Notes: a model not told the origin generated them from the letters alone. A stretch of 64,000 nucleotides of DNA from Valencia hispanica (GCA_963556495.2 OY747716.1:11174571-11238570); one strand, 5' to 3'. Positions 1 to 11,772 are shown, counted from the stretch's first letter. Numbers and translations are program-made.

Positions 1-39
1 GTTAATCAGTACACAGTCGATAGAGAAAGTAAACCCCAT

Positions 40-1255
40 AAATTAGAAACATCTTGTCCAGGAGTGATGCTGAGAAACTAGTCCATGCATTTGTTACCTC
101 AAGGCTGGACTACTGTAATTCTTTACTATCAGGTAGTCCACAAAATGCCATTAAAAGCCTTCAGTTGATCCAAAATGCAGCAGCCAGAGTTCTGATGAAT
201 ATTAAAAAGTGAGATCACATTTCTCCTGTTCTAGCTTTCCTTCATTGGCTCCCTGTTAAATCCAGAATAGAATTTAAGATCCTTCTTCTTACATACAAAG
301 CCCTTAATAATCAAGCTCCATCATACATCAGAGATCTAATTGTTCCTTATGTTCCTAACAGAGCACTTTGCTCTCAGACTGCAGGTTTACTTGTAGTTCC
401 TAGGATTTTATAAAAGTAGAATAGGAGACAGATCTTTTAGTTATCCGGCTCCTCTCCTGTGGAACCAGCTCCCAGCTTTAGTCCGTGAGGCAGACACTCT
501 GTTTACTTTTAAGGCCAGGCTTAAAACTTTCCTTTTTGATAAAGCTTATAGTTAGAGTGGCTAAGGTCATCCTGAGCTATCTCTGTAGTTATGCTGCTAT
601 AGGCTTAGACTGCTGGAGGACAGACTTACCAATTTTCTTCACTCTGCTACTTCCTTTTCTCCTACGACTCTCCAGTTGTATTACAGTACATTCTGCTATT
701 TCGACTGTTAACTTTTTTTTCTCTCAGTGTTTTTCTCTCAATAGAAGATATACCTGGTCTGGTATCCTGCTTGGCTGCAATGCCCTGTTGGACGGGGGGC
801 ATCGACTGGGATGATCCTCTCAGTAACTGAACATCCACTGTGTCCTGTTATCAACTTTTTACTTTCTGTAACATAGAAAGTACTCTTATATCAGATCTTC
901 TGTTCCTTCTGTGTCTCTGCTCTGTCTTCTCAAACCCCCAGACGGTCGTGGCAGATGGCCGCTCCTACTGAGCCTGGTTCTGTTGGAGGTTTCTTCCTGT
1001 TAAAGGGGAGTTTTTCCTCTCCACCGTCGCTACATGCTTGCTCAGTATGAGGGATTGCTGAAGGATTGCTGTGGTTGGAAAATCTGCCCAACCTCACGCC
1101 AATGACTGACGCAATCTGCTGGGATTCCTTAAATAGGAAACTTTTTAACTGATTGGAATGTTTGTATAATTGTATTGAAATGACTTCTTGTTAAGTGCCT
1201 TGAGATGACATCTGTTGTAAATTGGCGCTATATAAATAAACTGAATTGAATTGAA
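40..1255 (+). mobile_element. L2/CR1-like LINE, 3' end (family L2-a)
   Basis: The first ~500 bases read, with one in-frame stop, as the C-terminal part of a non-LTR reverse transcriptase (text such as NAAARVL and SLHWLPV), the same protein as the long minus-strand frame at 27653-28930. The 3' UTR follows (about 560-1230), including the block around 945-1060 that recurs at 9101-9483, 26100-26230, 27190-27290 and 41990-42090. The copy ends in a short tandem GAATT-type tail typical of L2-like elements. It is 5'-truncated, as most LINE copies are, and is not functional. The left limit is approximate. Confidence 0.85.
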
Positions 1256-2060
1256 ATAAACATCTTAATCATCGGCTAGTTTTGGGTGCTATCTATTTTT
1301 TTTGATAACATTAAGTCTGTTTAATAATATCAGAGTATATAGTACAACTGTCTACCTTGAAGGATGTGTAATGTGTTAGAATAGAATAGAAATTCCCACA
1401 TACCAGAAGCAAAGTGACAAATCCACACAATGATAAAAGTATAAAATGTAAAAAAATAATAATTACATGTGTTATAAATTTATCATAGTACAGATGCAAC
1501 CGACACTACCTCAGAATGTGTGCGTATATACAAGCCACAAGCAAGATGTAATGTTCCTGTTTGTTGCTGCTTTCTAATAGATCTTTTTGATTGGTACTAC
1601 ATTATAGAAAAAAGCATTCTAAGCAACACATGACTACAAATCACCTAGGCATAGAGTTTATGAGATTATAGTAATGAATGACTATTGTCACTGTACAGGT
1701 AAGGTTAAAAAATGAGCTTGTTAACTGAATGTTATTAGAATTTAGCGTAGAGTATGTTGTCATGATCAGGTCTGAGCAGCAGACACAGCAGGCTACAGAC
1801 TTCCCAGCTAAAGATCCAATCCAAAGGTGTCCTTGTGTGTTACTCAGGTAAAGTGGCTGTTGGATATCTGCCTTGACTCACACCTTCTCAGTAACACTCA
1901 GTCATGTTTTCTCTGCCTGGAAACTCACCCCAACAATTAGTCAGCTTTGCTTTTGCTTTTCCTTTCCTTCTAGTGTGGCGATGTGTGTGTAGATCCGGCT
2001 AGCATATTTACAGAGAAGCTGTTTGACTCTTTTTTCATACAACACTCTTCATCTAGAGAA
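1256..2060. other. 3' flank of receptor A, duplicated at 53880-54590
   Basis: No gene is seen here. About 1490-1980 aligns base by base with about 54080-54575, downstream of receptor B, so it belongs to the duplicated unit. Positions 1755-1955 are identical to 54348-54548, whereas the neighbouring bases differ at several percent. The rest is AT-rich and unremarkable. Confidence 0.7.
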
Positions 2061-2770
2061 GGAAATCGGCACCCTTTCTACTTTGCAAAAAAGAAAAATC
2101 ACCAATCATCCTCCCCAACCCCTTACTGGTTACAGGTTTTGCCATCATTTCTGAAGAAAATTTCCAAAGCATGATGTTGCAACCACCCTGTTTCACAGTA
2201 TATTTGGTATGTTCAGGGTGTTAGTTGTTTGCCCCACATGGCATTTTGGAAGTTCTTAATAAAATGCCATCTTGGTCCATTCAGTTGGTCTGTCTTTTCC
2301 TCTTTTTTTTGTCAGGGTCAGTTTTGTTATATTTTTAAACTTATTAAATAGATATTGTATCTAAAGCAATGGTAACTGAAATACTGTTATCATATTCTAA
2401 TTATGAACTACAATTTAAAATACTTAAAAGCAGTGTTTCCATTGTTATTTTCTTATACATGTGCCAACCGTGTTGGTCTGCATCTGCCACTGCTTCAACA
2501 TGACTTTTGACAAATCTCATAGCTTTTCTTTTTAAACATTTATACATTTTGAAACTCTCCCTTAAGAACAAGTTTTGTGGACTGCTGTGCAGCCCATCCA
2601 GAGCTACCATTGGTCTCTTTTGTTGCTTCTCTGCATAATGGTCTTCCTGTCGGCCTGTCAGTTTAAACTATCTTGTTAGGTTTGCAGTTGTGCAGCATTC
2701 CAGGTTCTTATAGTGAACTGAAGAGTTCTCTGTGAGATGTTCAAAGCTTGGGATATTAAATGGTAATGTT
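2061..2770 (-). mobile_element. Degraded Tc1/mariner-like remnant (copy in unit A)
   Basis: The stretch resembles the antisense strand of a fish Tc1-like transposase region: a phrase like 'aagcatgatg..gc...caccctgtttcacagtatatttgg.atgttcaggg' near 2165-2220 and a following block near 2640-2760. The same remnant lies at about 54920-55570 in unit B, so the insertion predates duplication of the receptor gene. No open frame remains. Confidence 0.5.
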
Positions 2771-3162
2771 CAAATAAACGGAGCCTTAAGAGGAAAAAAA
2801 TCCAAACACTTTTAGTGACTGCCCATCATCAGAGATGTCATTAACATCATCCACAAAGAATGATAGAAATATCAACCCAAGGTGTACTGAAACAGCCAAA
2901 TGAAGCTATTCTTAGGGTTTAGCACTCACACGCATGACAATATGACACTTATGTCCTCAGGTGTGCCTCTAATTAACTAAAAGCCTATTTGGGGTTTCCC
3001 CATACTGTCAATTTCTTTTTAATTAAATGAAAATACTATAGATTAGGTTGAAGTTTGCTGTTGTAGATTGAAAAAAACTTTAACAAGTTTAAGAAAGATG
3101 AATACTCTTCGGAAGAATGAATTTAGGGGAACCAAGAACTAACTGATGTAACTCATATAACC
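2771..3162. other. Region just 3' of receptor A
   Basis: AT-rich sequence between the Tc1 remnant and the receptor stop codon. It should contain the receptor 3' UTR on the minus strand. I see no other gene. Parts (about 3045-3162) align with 55735-55851 downstream of receptor B. Confidence 0.4.
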
Positions 3163-4015
3163 TCACTTAACACTAAGATCAGTTCTTGTCGTGCGCATTG
3201 CTGTTTGATAGTCTGTGCTAAAAGAAATATGATTATTTAAACTTGGGAAACAGTTCACCAGCAGCTGTTTAAAATGGTCCTGGAATTTACTCCCAACAAA
3301 TGTATAAAAGATTGGACTGATGCAGAAGTAAAAGTATGCCATGTTACGGGTAACTTGAAGAGCGTAACCGAGGTTCTTCTGAGTCTCACAGTCTTCGGCT
3401 TCATCAAGCAGGAGTTCTACAATGTTAAAAGGTATCCAGCAGATAAAGAACAACACTACAATGATGAAGATCACCCTGACTGCCTGGAATTTAGGGGCTG
3501 CATTGGAAGACATGATGGTGATTGTAATCCTAAGGTAACAAAATATAATAACTGCCAAAGGGAGGATCAAGAAGACGAAAAGCTGAATATAAAATCCAGA
3601 TTTTTTTAGCTTTTTTACATCAATAATAGTGAGGTTTTCAAACTCCTCACAGTACTCTTTGCCCATAAACCTATAGGTGTTATGTAGAAGCATCGGTCTG
3701 ATGCAAGCCAAACCACTGAATAGCCACACCACTGTACAGGAAATGATAGCATTGCGTCGACTCCTTATGTGTACTACAGGCAATATATGTACAATAGCGA
3801 GGTAACGGTCAAAAGTCAGCAAAGTTAAAAAGAAGACAGAACTATAGAAGCCCATGTAGTAGACACTGAAGACGATCTTGCACATAGCTGAGCCAAAAAT
3901 CCAGTGAGAGAGCTGCATGTAGACGCCCAGAAAGGGAAGGCTGCTCATGAAGATCAGGGAGGACGCCACCAGGTTCACCAGTAAGATGTTGATCACAGTG
4001 TTCAGCCTCTCAAAC
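3163..4015 (-). CDS. Chemokine-receptor-like GPCR A, last coding exon (TM2 to C-tail)
   Basis: This exon encodes the end of ICL1, TM2-TM7 and the cytoplasmic tail of a class A GPCR of the chemokine receptor group, a plasma-membrane receptor expected to signal through Gi. Visible hallmarks are the ECL1 motif HWIFG followed by the TM3 cysteine, DRYLAIVH at the end of TM3, an ECL2 cysteine (KEYCEE), CWIP in TM6, an ECL3 cysteine (EDCETQ) and FVGSKF after TM7. The last three resemble XCR1/CCR-type receptors. The acceptor (TTCCAG) ends at 4016, and the exon joins 19778-19615 in frame across an Arg codon; together they give 338 residues. Unusually, the TM2 Asp (2.50) is Ser (NLVASSLIF) and the TM7 Asn (7.49) is Ser (CISPIFY). 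An NLT glycosylation site lies in ECL2. The exact orthologue (XCR1-like or another CC type) cannot be fixed from sequence alone. Confidence 0.9.
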
Positions 4016-4935
4016 CTGGAAGCAAAGTGATAAGCCAATTAAGTGTTGTCTTGGCTGAAGTGTAGTTACATTGTGTGACTTTCAGAACAGAAAGATCTGT
4101 GGGTTTAATTTCAGGTCTGCAATACATTTCACAAATGGTCTGTGAGAACGTTAGCAAGAAGTTTAATGAGTAGATTACATTTTATGCCAGCTTTGCCTTT
4201 TTTATTCCGTTCAAATTAACAGTTACTGGTCCATTTTCCAGAAAGAAATTTTTTACTTAAATCCATGATAAAAAAAAAAAAAATTTTAAACTGAAAAATA
4301 TACATTTCATGGTAATGCATCTTTGGCTATGGGGCAAAAATAAAGATGATTATTTATCTTTTATTGTCAAACTTTTTAAGACAATTTATTCTTATTTGAC
4401 CTAGCTGTTACAACCACAGAAATTAAATTGTACTAAACCTAACCCGCAGCCGCCTGCCCAGGAATAGTAGAGATTTCCTCTATAAATGCTTATCACGTCT
4501 CTTTTTGATAGTTTACACGCCGTATATACCTTCATATGCATTGATGCGCTCATTGAGCACCATCTCAACACTACTGCAAAAGCTAAGGTTTACAGTCTTT
4601 CTTATTTCTGCTCTTGGGGGTACACCCAGTCATCACCAGGGGAAAATAAATAACGCTCCTGGATTGGCTGCTTTCCAAATGCCAGCAAACAGCTAAAGCA
4701 ATTAAAGTTGCGTAGAAGAATCAACTAAACATGGATAAAAAAAAAATCCTTGGTGGAGGTAAACTGCTCTGATAATGTTGGCTGAATTATAATCAGAAAC
4801 ACACTGATAGGTTTAAGTTTTGTGTTTTCTACTAGCACAGAACAGCTTCTGCTTCCTGTTTTTCCCTGGAAACGCTGGACCAATAAACAGACTAAATGAT
4901 CTTGAATTGTTTGTAATGACTGGTTTTTGGTTCAT
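4016..4935. other. Proximal part of receptor A intron
   Basis: Noncoding intron sequence, AT-rich with poly-A runs near 4270. Much of it aligns with the start of the receptor B intron (56717-58270), including the 'agactaaatgatcttgaa' stretch near 4889. No gene is seen. Confidence 0.6.
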
Positions 4936-5140
4936 TTCCTCTGCCAAGGAGGTTATGTTTTTGCCAGAGTTTGTTTGTTAGTTTGTCGGTTAGTTAGCAA
5001 CATTACTCAAAACGTTACAGATGGATTTTGATTAAATTTTCAGGAAATAGATTTAGCCGATGATCAGGATCACCACCTGGGGGAGGGGGGACTGAGCTGC
5101 CTTGGCGGAGGTCTGCTCTGTCTGAGTGCTTTTCTAGTTT
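4936..5140. repeat. MITE-like dispersed repeat with short inverted ends
   Basis: The repeat opens near 4940 with 'tctgccaaggagg' and closes near 5100-5110 with 'ccttggcggagg', imperfect inverted ends. The interior (tttgccagagtttgtttg, gatggattttgattaaa) is the kind of sequence dispersed widely in fish genomes. A related fragment lies in opposite orientation at about 62450-62565. It has no coding capacity. Confidence 0.55.
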
Positions 5141-5874
5141 AATTCTATCAACCTTTTACTTTCTTTAACATAGAAAGTTGAAACCCAGTAGAGAAAATGG
5201 GTCATTTTCTCCACTTTTCGTTGTATTAATATTTATGCACTTTTATTTTGAAAAAACATTTATTTTGAAAAGAGGAAGTGCGATCGCCTCGCTCAAACTT
5301 TATTTTCTGGTTCCCACGGTCAAGTTGGGTGATAATGACCTTTTGATTTGTTATAGTTAGTATTAGTCCCGCCTCCCAAGTGGTGAACCGGATTACTCAC
5401 TTGTTCGCAGCTTTTTGCACTCTGGGAATGAGCGAGACAGGCTGTAGACGGTCCGAGCAAAAAGCTTTTGGGTCATCTGGTGAGTTTTATTTTAAAAAAA
5501 TTGATGTAAACAAATATTTACATTGTCTTTTAATTGATTTGGAATATTTGTTGTATTAAGTGGAAGGAGCACAAGCTGGAGAGGTTGTGTTGTGCCCCTC
5601 GCTAGTTCCTCACAGTACCTCATCTTAGTAAATCCATGCCATGTGGGAATTTGAATAAACATGCTAGCGCTCTCACAGTACTCAAAGTACTCTCACATCA
5701 GTTCTTCGGTATGAGGGATTGCTGTGAAGTCAACGACACAACACAAGCGACTGTCTACTGTTGCTACATGTTGGTTCAGGAGGAGTGAATGCTGCAAGTC
5801 AGGGACTGAATGCAATTTGCTGGTTTTCCTTTGACAAAAAAACTTTTAAACTGATTTGAATAGGGAACTCTCTT
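5141..5874 (+). mobile_element. Old L2-type 3' UTR relic with unassigned insert
   Basis: The ends of this stretch (about 5145-5175 and 5690-5870) align with parts of the L2-type 3' UTR at 58620-59010 in the receptor B intron. The middle, about 5176-5690, has no counterpart there and I cannot assign it. The shared relic indicates an insertion older than the gene duplication. Confidence 0.5.
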
Positions 5875-6692
5875 CCCTGGGGTGCCACCTAATCGCTGTG
5901 GAGGGGCTTGAGTGTCCCAATGATCCAAGGAGCTAAGTTTTCAGATGCTTTCTGCCAATGGTAGGGTCACCCATGGCAAACTAGTCCTAGGGATCAGACA
6001 AAGCGCAGCCCGAAGACCCCTATGAAGAAAGACAACATGGTCCCCCTCACGCGAATACGGGTCACCAAGGCCCCCCATCTGGAGCCAGGCCTAGAGGAGG
6101 GGCCAGTTGGCAAGTGCTTGGTGGCCGGGCCACCTCTTGGGCTCAGCCCCAAGAGATGGGAACTACACCTCTACACCCTAAACAGGGTCCTGGAGGGTGT
6201 GTGGGAGTTCGCCCAAACCAATCTACATGTGTTTTGTGGACTTGAAGAAGGCTTTCGGTCATGTCCCTCGGGGAGTCTTGTGGGGTGTGCTCTGGGAGTA
6301 TGGGGTACCAGGCCATTTGATACGGTGTGTTAGGTCCCTGTATGAACGGTGTCAGAGCTTGGTTCACATTGCCGCCATTAAGTCGGGCTCATTCCCGGTG
6401 AGAGTTGGACTCCGCCAAGGTTACCCTTTGTCACCGATTCTGTTCATAATTTTTATGGACAGGATCTCTAGGCACAGCCAAGGTGTTGAGGGGATCTGTT
6501 TTGGTGGCCTCAGGATTAGGTCTCTGGTTTTTGTAGATGATGTGGTCCTGTTGGCCTCATCACTGCAGAGTGTGAAGCTGCTGGGATGAGGATGAGCACC
6601 TCCATATCTGAAACCATGGTCTTGAGCTGGAAAACGGTAGAGTGCTTTCTCCGGGTCGGGGATGGGGTCCTTCTTCAAGTGGAGGAGTTTAA
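5875..6692 (+). mobile_element. Rex3/RTE-like LINE, upstream piece (split by Harbinger)
   Basis: Linker sequence is followed by reverse transcriptase: VDLKKAFGHVPRG, RVGLRQGYPLSPILF and FVDDVVLLASS near 6230-6580, then QVEEFN. It matches the minus-strand Rex3 copy at 8521-10082. The catalytic AFD and FADD motifs read AFG and FVDD, so the copy is inactive. The element resumes at 11849 after the Harbinger insertion: the codon run ending in TTTAA at 6692 continues as GTATCTGGATG at 11851. Assignment to Rex3 (RTE clade) rests on the protein style and the (ATGG)n 3' tails of sister copies. Confidence 0.8.
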
Positions 6693-6993
6693 TGGTGTTT
6701 TTCCACTAGTACCTACTCGGCCCGACTCAGCCCTGGTTCCAATGTTTTTCCACTGGCAGAAGTGCGGTAGAGTCGGGCCAAGCTGATCCCATTTGTAGTA
6801 ACAACTTCGCTGCGGTTCCATCAGGGCCAAGCAGGGACTGAAAAGCGATGTCAGACGGCTGTCGAGGGAGGAGTGACTGAGGGAGGAGGGAGGAGTCACT
6901 GGTTGCATAAGATGACCCATTTTTAACACATGCAGACCCACCATTTTAAAAACTCTCGCTACAGCAGCTGTATAGCATATCCAGTATTAATAA

Positions 6994-8241
6994 ATGGAGT
7001 CAGCGAAAATAATCCCGTGGTCCAACGCTGAAGTACAGGCCTTTCTGTGCTTGTTGGTTGAGGACAAGATTCAGGGGGAGCTGGATGGAGCTACCAGAAA
7101 GGAGAAGGTGTTTGAGGAGGTGTCGGAGCTTATGGCCTCCCACGGCTACCAGCGATCACCAAAGCAGTGCTGAGAGAAATTAAAGAAATTGAAGGCCGAT
7201 TACCGCACCATTAAAGACTACAACGGCAGGAGCGGGTCAAGCAGAAAAACATGGAGATGGTTTGACCAGACGGAATCAATTTACAGCAGTGGACCGGCCA
7301 GTAATGGAAGAGAAACTACCCTGGACACAGCCACCGCCCTGCAGCATTCAATTACTGACGGTAAGTTAGTTTTTTTTGTTTAACTTTAAGCATACGTTAA
7401 GCAGCTGGTCGCATTTGTGGTAAACACACTCTGAACTGTTTACACCATGATTCCCTCCATGAGGACAGTGGAGAACAGTTAGCAGCAATGCTAAAGCTAT
7501 TCTTTGTTCAGTCTTTGCTCTGTAACTATAGGCCTTTGTGTGCTGAGGTTTTATTTTATTCTTCCAGACTCTGTTGTGACAGAGCTTGGAGAGTCAAGAT
7601 GTTGAATCCCCTTGCCTGAGTCCGGACTCCACCCCCCGCCCGTCAGCGGCCTCAACGCCGGCCAGACCATCCTCTCAGCCCAGCACCGCAGAGGCTGCGA
7701 TGCAGCACACCGTTGGCCATGGTATGTTCCGTGTATATTTTTCTTCATCAGTTACCCATAGAGCAACACATTCAGGCTTTAACTTTTTGGTAAAATTTTG
7801 TGTAAATATGCTTGCTCTCACGTAAATATGTTAATACAGTAGAGATTTGTATTTCTATTCCTCTATGTTAAATTTGTAAGTGCATGTTACGTGGACTGCA
7901 AGCTTAGCATTTAAATCAGCACAACCAGAATCACAACGTTGAGGACACCAACACTGAAGCACTCCTTTTGAGGCTCCAATAATTTGATCTGTTTTTCGTG
8001 TCCCTTTTTTCTTTTTCTAGTGAAGAGGAAGAGGTTCTCCACTGACATTACATTAGTTGCAGTGCTACAAGGAGTGGATGAGAAGAAACAGGCCCAGTGT
8101 GAAAATCACCTTTATCGTCTTATCAATGATGCACGGGAGGCAAGACAGCAGGAAGGTGCCCTGAGAAGAAAAGAGCTGGCACAGAACACGTCCTTCAACC
8201 AAGCCTTCCTTGGAGTGCTGGGTGAAATAGCAGCTCCTTGA
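6994..8241 (+). pseudogene. Harbinger-associated Myb/SANT-like DNA-binding protein, broken
   Basis: Three exons can be read. Exon 1, 6994-7360, starts MESAKIIPWSNAEVQAFLCL, a Myb/SANT-like trihelix domain; donor GTAAGT. Exon 2 is 7568-7721 (acceptor TTCCAG, donor GTATGT). Exon 3, 8021-8241, encodes a C-terminal helical part with HLYRLINDAREARQQE. Such proteins help Harbinger transposases bind their ends and enter the nucleus (family knowledge). The gene is broken: a TGA near 7169 replaces what is usually Arg in QC-R-EKLKKLK, and one extra T near 7590 shifts exon 2. Allowing for that base, the exon phases agree, which supports the model. Exon 1 and the ends of the element are well preserved. 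Confidence 0.8.
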
Positions 8242-8509
8242 GCAGACCTGTCTGATGTTTTATTTGAAATGTTTATCTAGACTGTAAATAAAATAGAAAT
8301 GTGTGAATAAAATAGGAATGTGTGAATATTGTGGTTTGTATTTTTATCTTAAATATACTCTGGCTGTGATTTACAGTGGAAATTGTAGCAGCATCTATAG
8401 ATTATAGTAGATCTGATTACGCTAAACGCATTTTCTTTAATCTACAGAATGAAATTAATACCCTGGAGGCTAAAATCAATTCTTGATTATATAGCATTGT
8501 GCCACAGCT
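8242..8509. other. Harbinger internal noncoding sequence
   Basis: The 3' region of the Myb/SANT-like gene with poly-A-signal-like AATAAA runs near 8287-8310, followed by AT-rich internal transposon sequence up to the Rex3 target site. No further gene is seen. Confidence 0.5.
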
Positions 8510-8520
8510 TGCAAATCCAT

Positions 8521-10082
8521 CCATCCATCCATCCATCCATCCATCCATCTTCTTCCGCTTATCCGGGGTTGGGTCGCGGGGGCAGCAGCTTAAGCAAGGA
8601 CACCCAGACTTCCCTCTCCCCAGCCACTTGTTCCAGCTCGGGAGGAATCCCAAGGCGCTCCCAGGCCAGCCGAGAAACAGTCCCTCAAGCATGTCCTGGG
8701 CCTTCCCCTGAGCCTCCTCCCGGTAGGACGTGCCTGAAACACCTCACCAGGGAGGCGTCCAGGAGACATCCTGACCAGTTGCCCGAGCCACCTCAACTGA
8801 CTCCTCTCGATGTGGAGGAGCAGCGGCTCTACTCTGAGCCCCCTCCAGATGACTGAGCTTCTCACCCTATCTCTAAGGGAGAGCCCAGACACCCTACGGA
8901 GGAAACTCATTTCGGCCGCTTGTATCCGAGATCTTGTTCTTTCGGTCACCACCCAGAGTTCGTGACAATAGATGAGAGTAGGAACGTAGATCGATTCGTG
9001 AACAAGACCCCCAGATACTTAAACTCGTCCACTTGGGGAAGGACCTCATCCCCGACCCGGAGAAGGCACCCCACCCTCTTCCGGCTCAAGACCATGGCCT
9101 CAATTCAATTCAGTTTATTTATATAGCGCCAATTCACAACAGATGTCATCTCAAGGCACTTAACAAGAAGTCATTTCAATACAATTATACAAACATTCCA
9201 ATCAGTTAAAAAGTTTCCTATTTAAGGAATCCCAGCAGATTGCGTCAGTCATTGGCGTGAGGTTGGGCAGATTTCCAACCACAGCAATCCTTCAGCAATC
9301 CCTCATACTGAGCAAGCATGTAGCGACAGTGGAGAGGAAAAACTCCCCTTTAACAGGAAGAAACCTCCAACAGAACCAGGCTCAGTAGGAGCGGCCATCT
9401 GCCACGACCGTCTGGGGGTTTGAGAAGACAGAGCAGAACACAGAAGGAACAGAAGATCCGATATAAGAGAACTTTCTATCCATCTCGGATTTGGAGGTGC
9501 TGATTCTCATCCCAGCCGCTTCACACTCGGCTGCGAACCTCTCCAGCGAAAGCTGTAGATCACGTTACGATGAAGCCAACAGGACCACGTCATCTGCAAA
9601 AAGCAGAGACCCGATCCTGAGGCCACCGAAACGGATCCCCTCAACACCTTGGCTGCGCCTAAAAATCCTGTCCGTGAAAGTTATGAACAGGATTGGTGAC
9701 AAAGGGCAACCTTGGCGGAGTCCAACTCTCACCGGAAACAAGCCCGACTTACTGCCGGCAATGTGAACCAAACTCTGGCACCGGTCGTACAGGGACCTAA
9801 CAGCCCGTATGAAGGGGCCAGGTACCCCATACTCCCGGAGCGCCCCCTACAGGCCACCCGATGGACACGGTCGAACGCCTTCTCCAAGTCCACAAAACAC
9901 ATGTAGACCAATTGGGCGAACTCCCACGCACCCTCCAGGACCCTGCTGAGGGTGTAGAGCTGGTCCAGTGTTCCACGGCCAGGACGAAAACCACATTGTT
10001 CTTACTGGATCTGAGGTTCGACTATCCGTCGGACCCTCCTCTCCAGAACCCCTGAATAGACCTTACCAGGGAGGCTCAGAAG
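8521..10082 (-). mobile_element. Rex3/RTE-like LINE inserted in the Harbinger element
   Basis: Minus-strand copy. Its 3' tail is the (CATC)n run at about 8516-8549 on the plus strand. Reading backwards come the C-terminal domain (TERTRSRIQAAEMSFLRRV near 8860-8950) and reverse transcriptase with FADDVVLLASS near 9570-9600 and VGLRQGCPLSPILF near 9720. An 11-base target duplication, TGCAAATCCAT, lies at 8510-8520 and 10083-10093. The copy is 5'-truncated and interrupted by an L2-type 3' UTR piece at 9101-9483. It is younger than the Harbinger insertion that carries it. Confidence 0.88.
9101..9483 (-). mobile_element. L2-a 3' UTR fragment inside the Rex3 copy
   Basis: The fragment starts with the tail (CAATTCAATTCAG) and runs through the conserved 3' UTR block, ending near 'ctttctatccat'. 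It matches 26946-27350 in the same orientation. Rex3 sequence is continuous on either side (…accatggcct / cggatttggagg…), so this is a later insertion. It carries no protein. Confidence 0.85.
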
Positions 10083-10093
10083 TGCAAATCCAT

Positions 10094-10399
10094 GATACAA
10101 AATAAATTTCAGGGGTAAAAACAGCTACATGATACAGGTTTAGTAAAACCATATGTATTCTCTGTATGGTTTTGGACATTATGACTTAAGCTATAACAGT
10201 CTATGAAGCTATTGGTGTGTTATACTAATTCCATGCAACTGTGGGATTTCTGTTGCAAAAAAAGTACATTATCATAGTGCTTAATTTGAACAAAGTGGAG
10301 ACATTTTCAAAGCACATCTTTATTACAAAAAAGCAGTGATAATTTTTATAACATCTGGGTAGAAGGTTAGAAAATCAAAATTATATCTGAGTGTTGTTG
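10094..10399. other. Unassigned Harbinger interior
   Basis: AT-rich noncoding sequence between the Rex3 target site and the purine-rich repeat. No frame, repeat or motif is recognised. Confidence 0.4.
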
Positions 10400-10890
10400 T
10401 CCCGGAGTATCAGGTTGTGTAATTCAGACCCAAATGCCGGCGAGCAGGTTGGTGGTGAAGGCATAACTTTAATGTGAAAAGGTGGCAGCAGAACAACTTA
10501 CAACAAATATTACCAGGGTGGCAGGATGACTGCGGACTAAGAGGGCTGGGCAAAGACGTAGGGAGTGACGACAGGAAAGGAGACGAGGAAGACACGGGAG
10601 GGACAAGAACGAACTGACAAGGAATGGCAGGGACACTGAGGTATTTAAGAGCCGGGAAACAATGGGAAGACCAATGAAAGAAAACAGGAAACAGCTGACG
10701 ATAATTACCAGGCAAACGAGGAGGCAGGGAGTGACACAGACAGGGAGGAAGTGAATATATGGAAGGCTAACCAAATAACACTAGGAACCTAAGCAAATAA
10801 GGAATGAACACAAACAGGAACAAAACAAGAGAGCACCTGGGGGAAAAGAGGGTGAGTGGAAGGAAAAACTCAAACTCAAACACACATGGA
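10400..10890. repeat. Purine-rich dispersed repeat starting with GACCCAAATGC
   Basis: After 'agacccaaatgccgg' near 10426 comes a strongly purine-rich stretch with many gacagga/gggaaac words. The same organisation, also opening with 'ggacccaaatgcagc', lies at 24825-25325. No protein is supported; the minus-strand frames here are artefacts of pyrimidine-rich sequence. Class unknown; possibly a nonautonomous DNA element. Confidence 0.5.
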
Positions 10891-10893
10891 ACC

Positions 10894-11715
10894 TAACACG
10901 GAGATGCTGCATTAAAGCTACCATCATGGCCTGCACTGCAGCCAATTCTGCAACTTCTTCCCATGATGTCTCATAAGGCCCGCCATGACTTTCAAATAAG
11001 TTGTGCAGAGCACAGCAGGTATGCTCTATCGACTGTACAATTTTAACATCACAGTTATGTCTTTTTAGAAGGCACCGCCATCTTCCCTTCAGCCTGCCAA
11101 AAGCATTTTGTACAACACGTGCTCTACTGAATTTCTGATTGTTCATATAGTGTTCAGCTGTCAGCCGTCCGGTGTCATTAAATGGCTTCAACAGCCAGTT
11201 CAGCAATGGATATGTGGAGTCCCCTAGGATGTAGTAGCCAGTTGCCACTGTGGCAATGTTCCTGGTGTGAGGTGGAGATATCCCACCACACCGACGGTCG
11301 GCTGCGATGGCTTTGCAGAGCACACGCACACACGTAATATATATTACTAAAGCTATTATGTCAACATTTATTTTTACGCTGCACTTCGGTGTACAAATAC
11401 ATATCCATAGTGTATTTACAGGCCACCACAGCAGGCTAATGTTAGCATAAGCTTACCCTCACAAGTTGTCGTGTCCTGTCCGTAACTTTATACTCCTGCA
11501 GGGCTTCCCACACTCTTTTATACTTCTGCACTGTGTTTTCCCTTGCAGCACGCAGCTTTTTCAGGGTCTTTAGTCTTTGATGACTGACAAAGCCACAGGC
11601 TGAGCAGAAAGTTCGAAATCGCCACGGTGACCGCCATTGTTGCATTGAAATGCCTTCCCGCTATGTTCTCTTTGTTTTTATTACATTGCATCATATGACC
11701 ATATGACGCACCCAC
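10894..11715 (-). pseudogene. Harbinger DDE transposase (ALP1/HARBI1-like), truncated
   Basis: The minus strand reads an N-terminal segment near 11460-11700 (KKLRAARENTVQKYKRVWEA) and, after a gap, the C-terminal half of a DDE_4-type nuclease near 10894-11329: GYYILGDSTYPLLNWLLKPF, NNQKFSRARVVQNAFGRLKG and CCALHNLFESHG. The GDSTYP Asp is the second catalytic residue. The position usually occupied by the catalytic Glu (VE-NAFGRLKGR) is Gln here. The segment with the first catalytic Asp is missing between the two blocks. Such enzymes cut and join at TWA targets; this one cannot be active. Confidence 0.82.
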
Positions 11716-11772
11716 CCATTTGAGATGGTCCCGTCTTGCAATGGAAAAGCAACCCGTGCTGAGTCATGCGGA

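Noticed and set aside
3274..3609. Plus-strand frame opposite receptor A (and its twin at 55966-56388)
   Set aside because: Antisense shadow of the receptor exon. Its conservation in both units is explained by the minus-strand coding constraint.
6022..6367. Frames on both strands at 6022-6367
   Set aside because: Shadows of the Rex3 reverse transcriptase, which is read in another plus-strand frame with the right motifs.
8516..8549. (CATC)n run as an independent microsatellite
   Set aside because: It is the 3' tail of the minus-strand Rex3 copy, as the duplication at 10083 and the tail at 63940-63960 show.
10410..10774. Two Pro/Ser/Leu-rich minus-strand frames with signal-peptide-like look
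   Set aside because: They are translations of the pyrimidine-rich strand of a dispersed purine-rich repeat and overlap each other in different frames.
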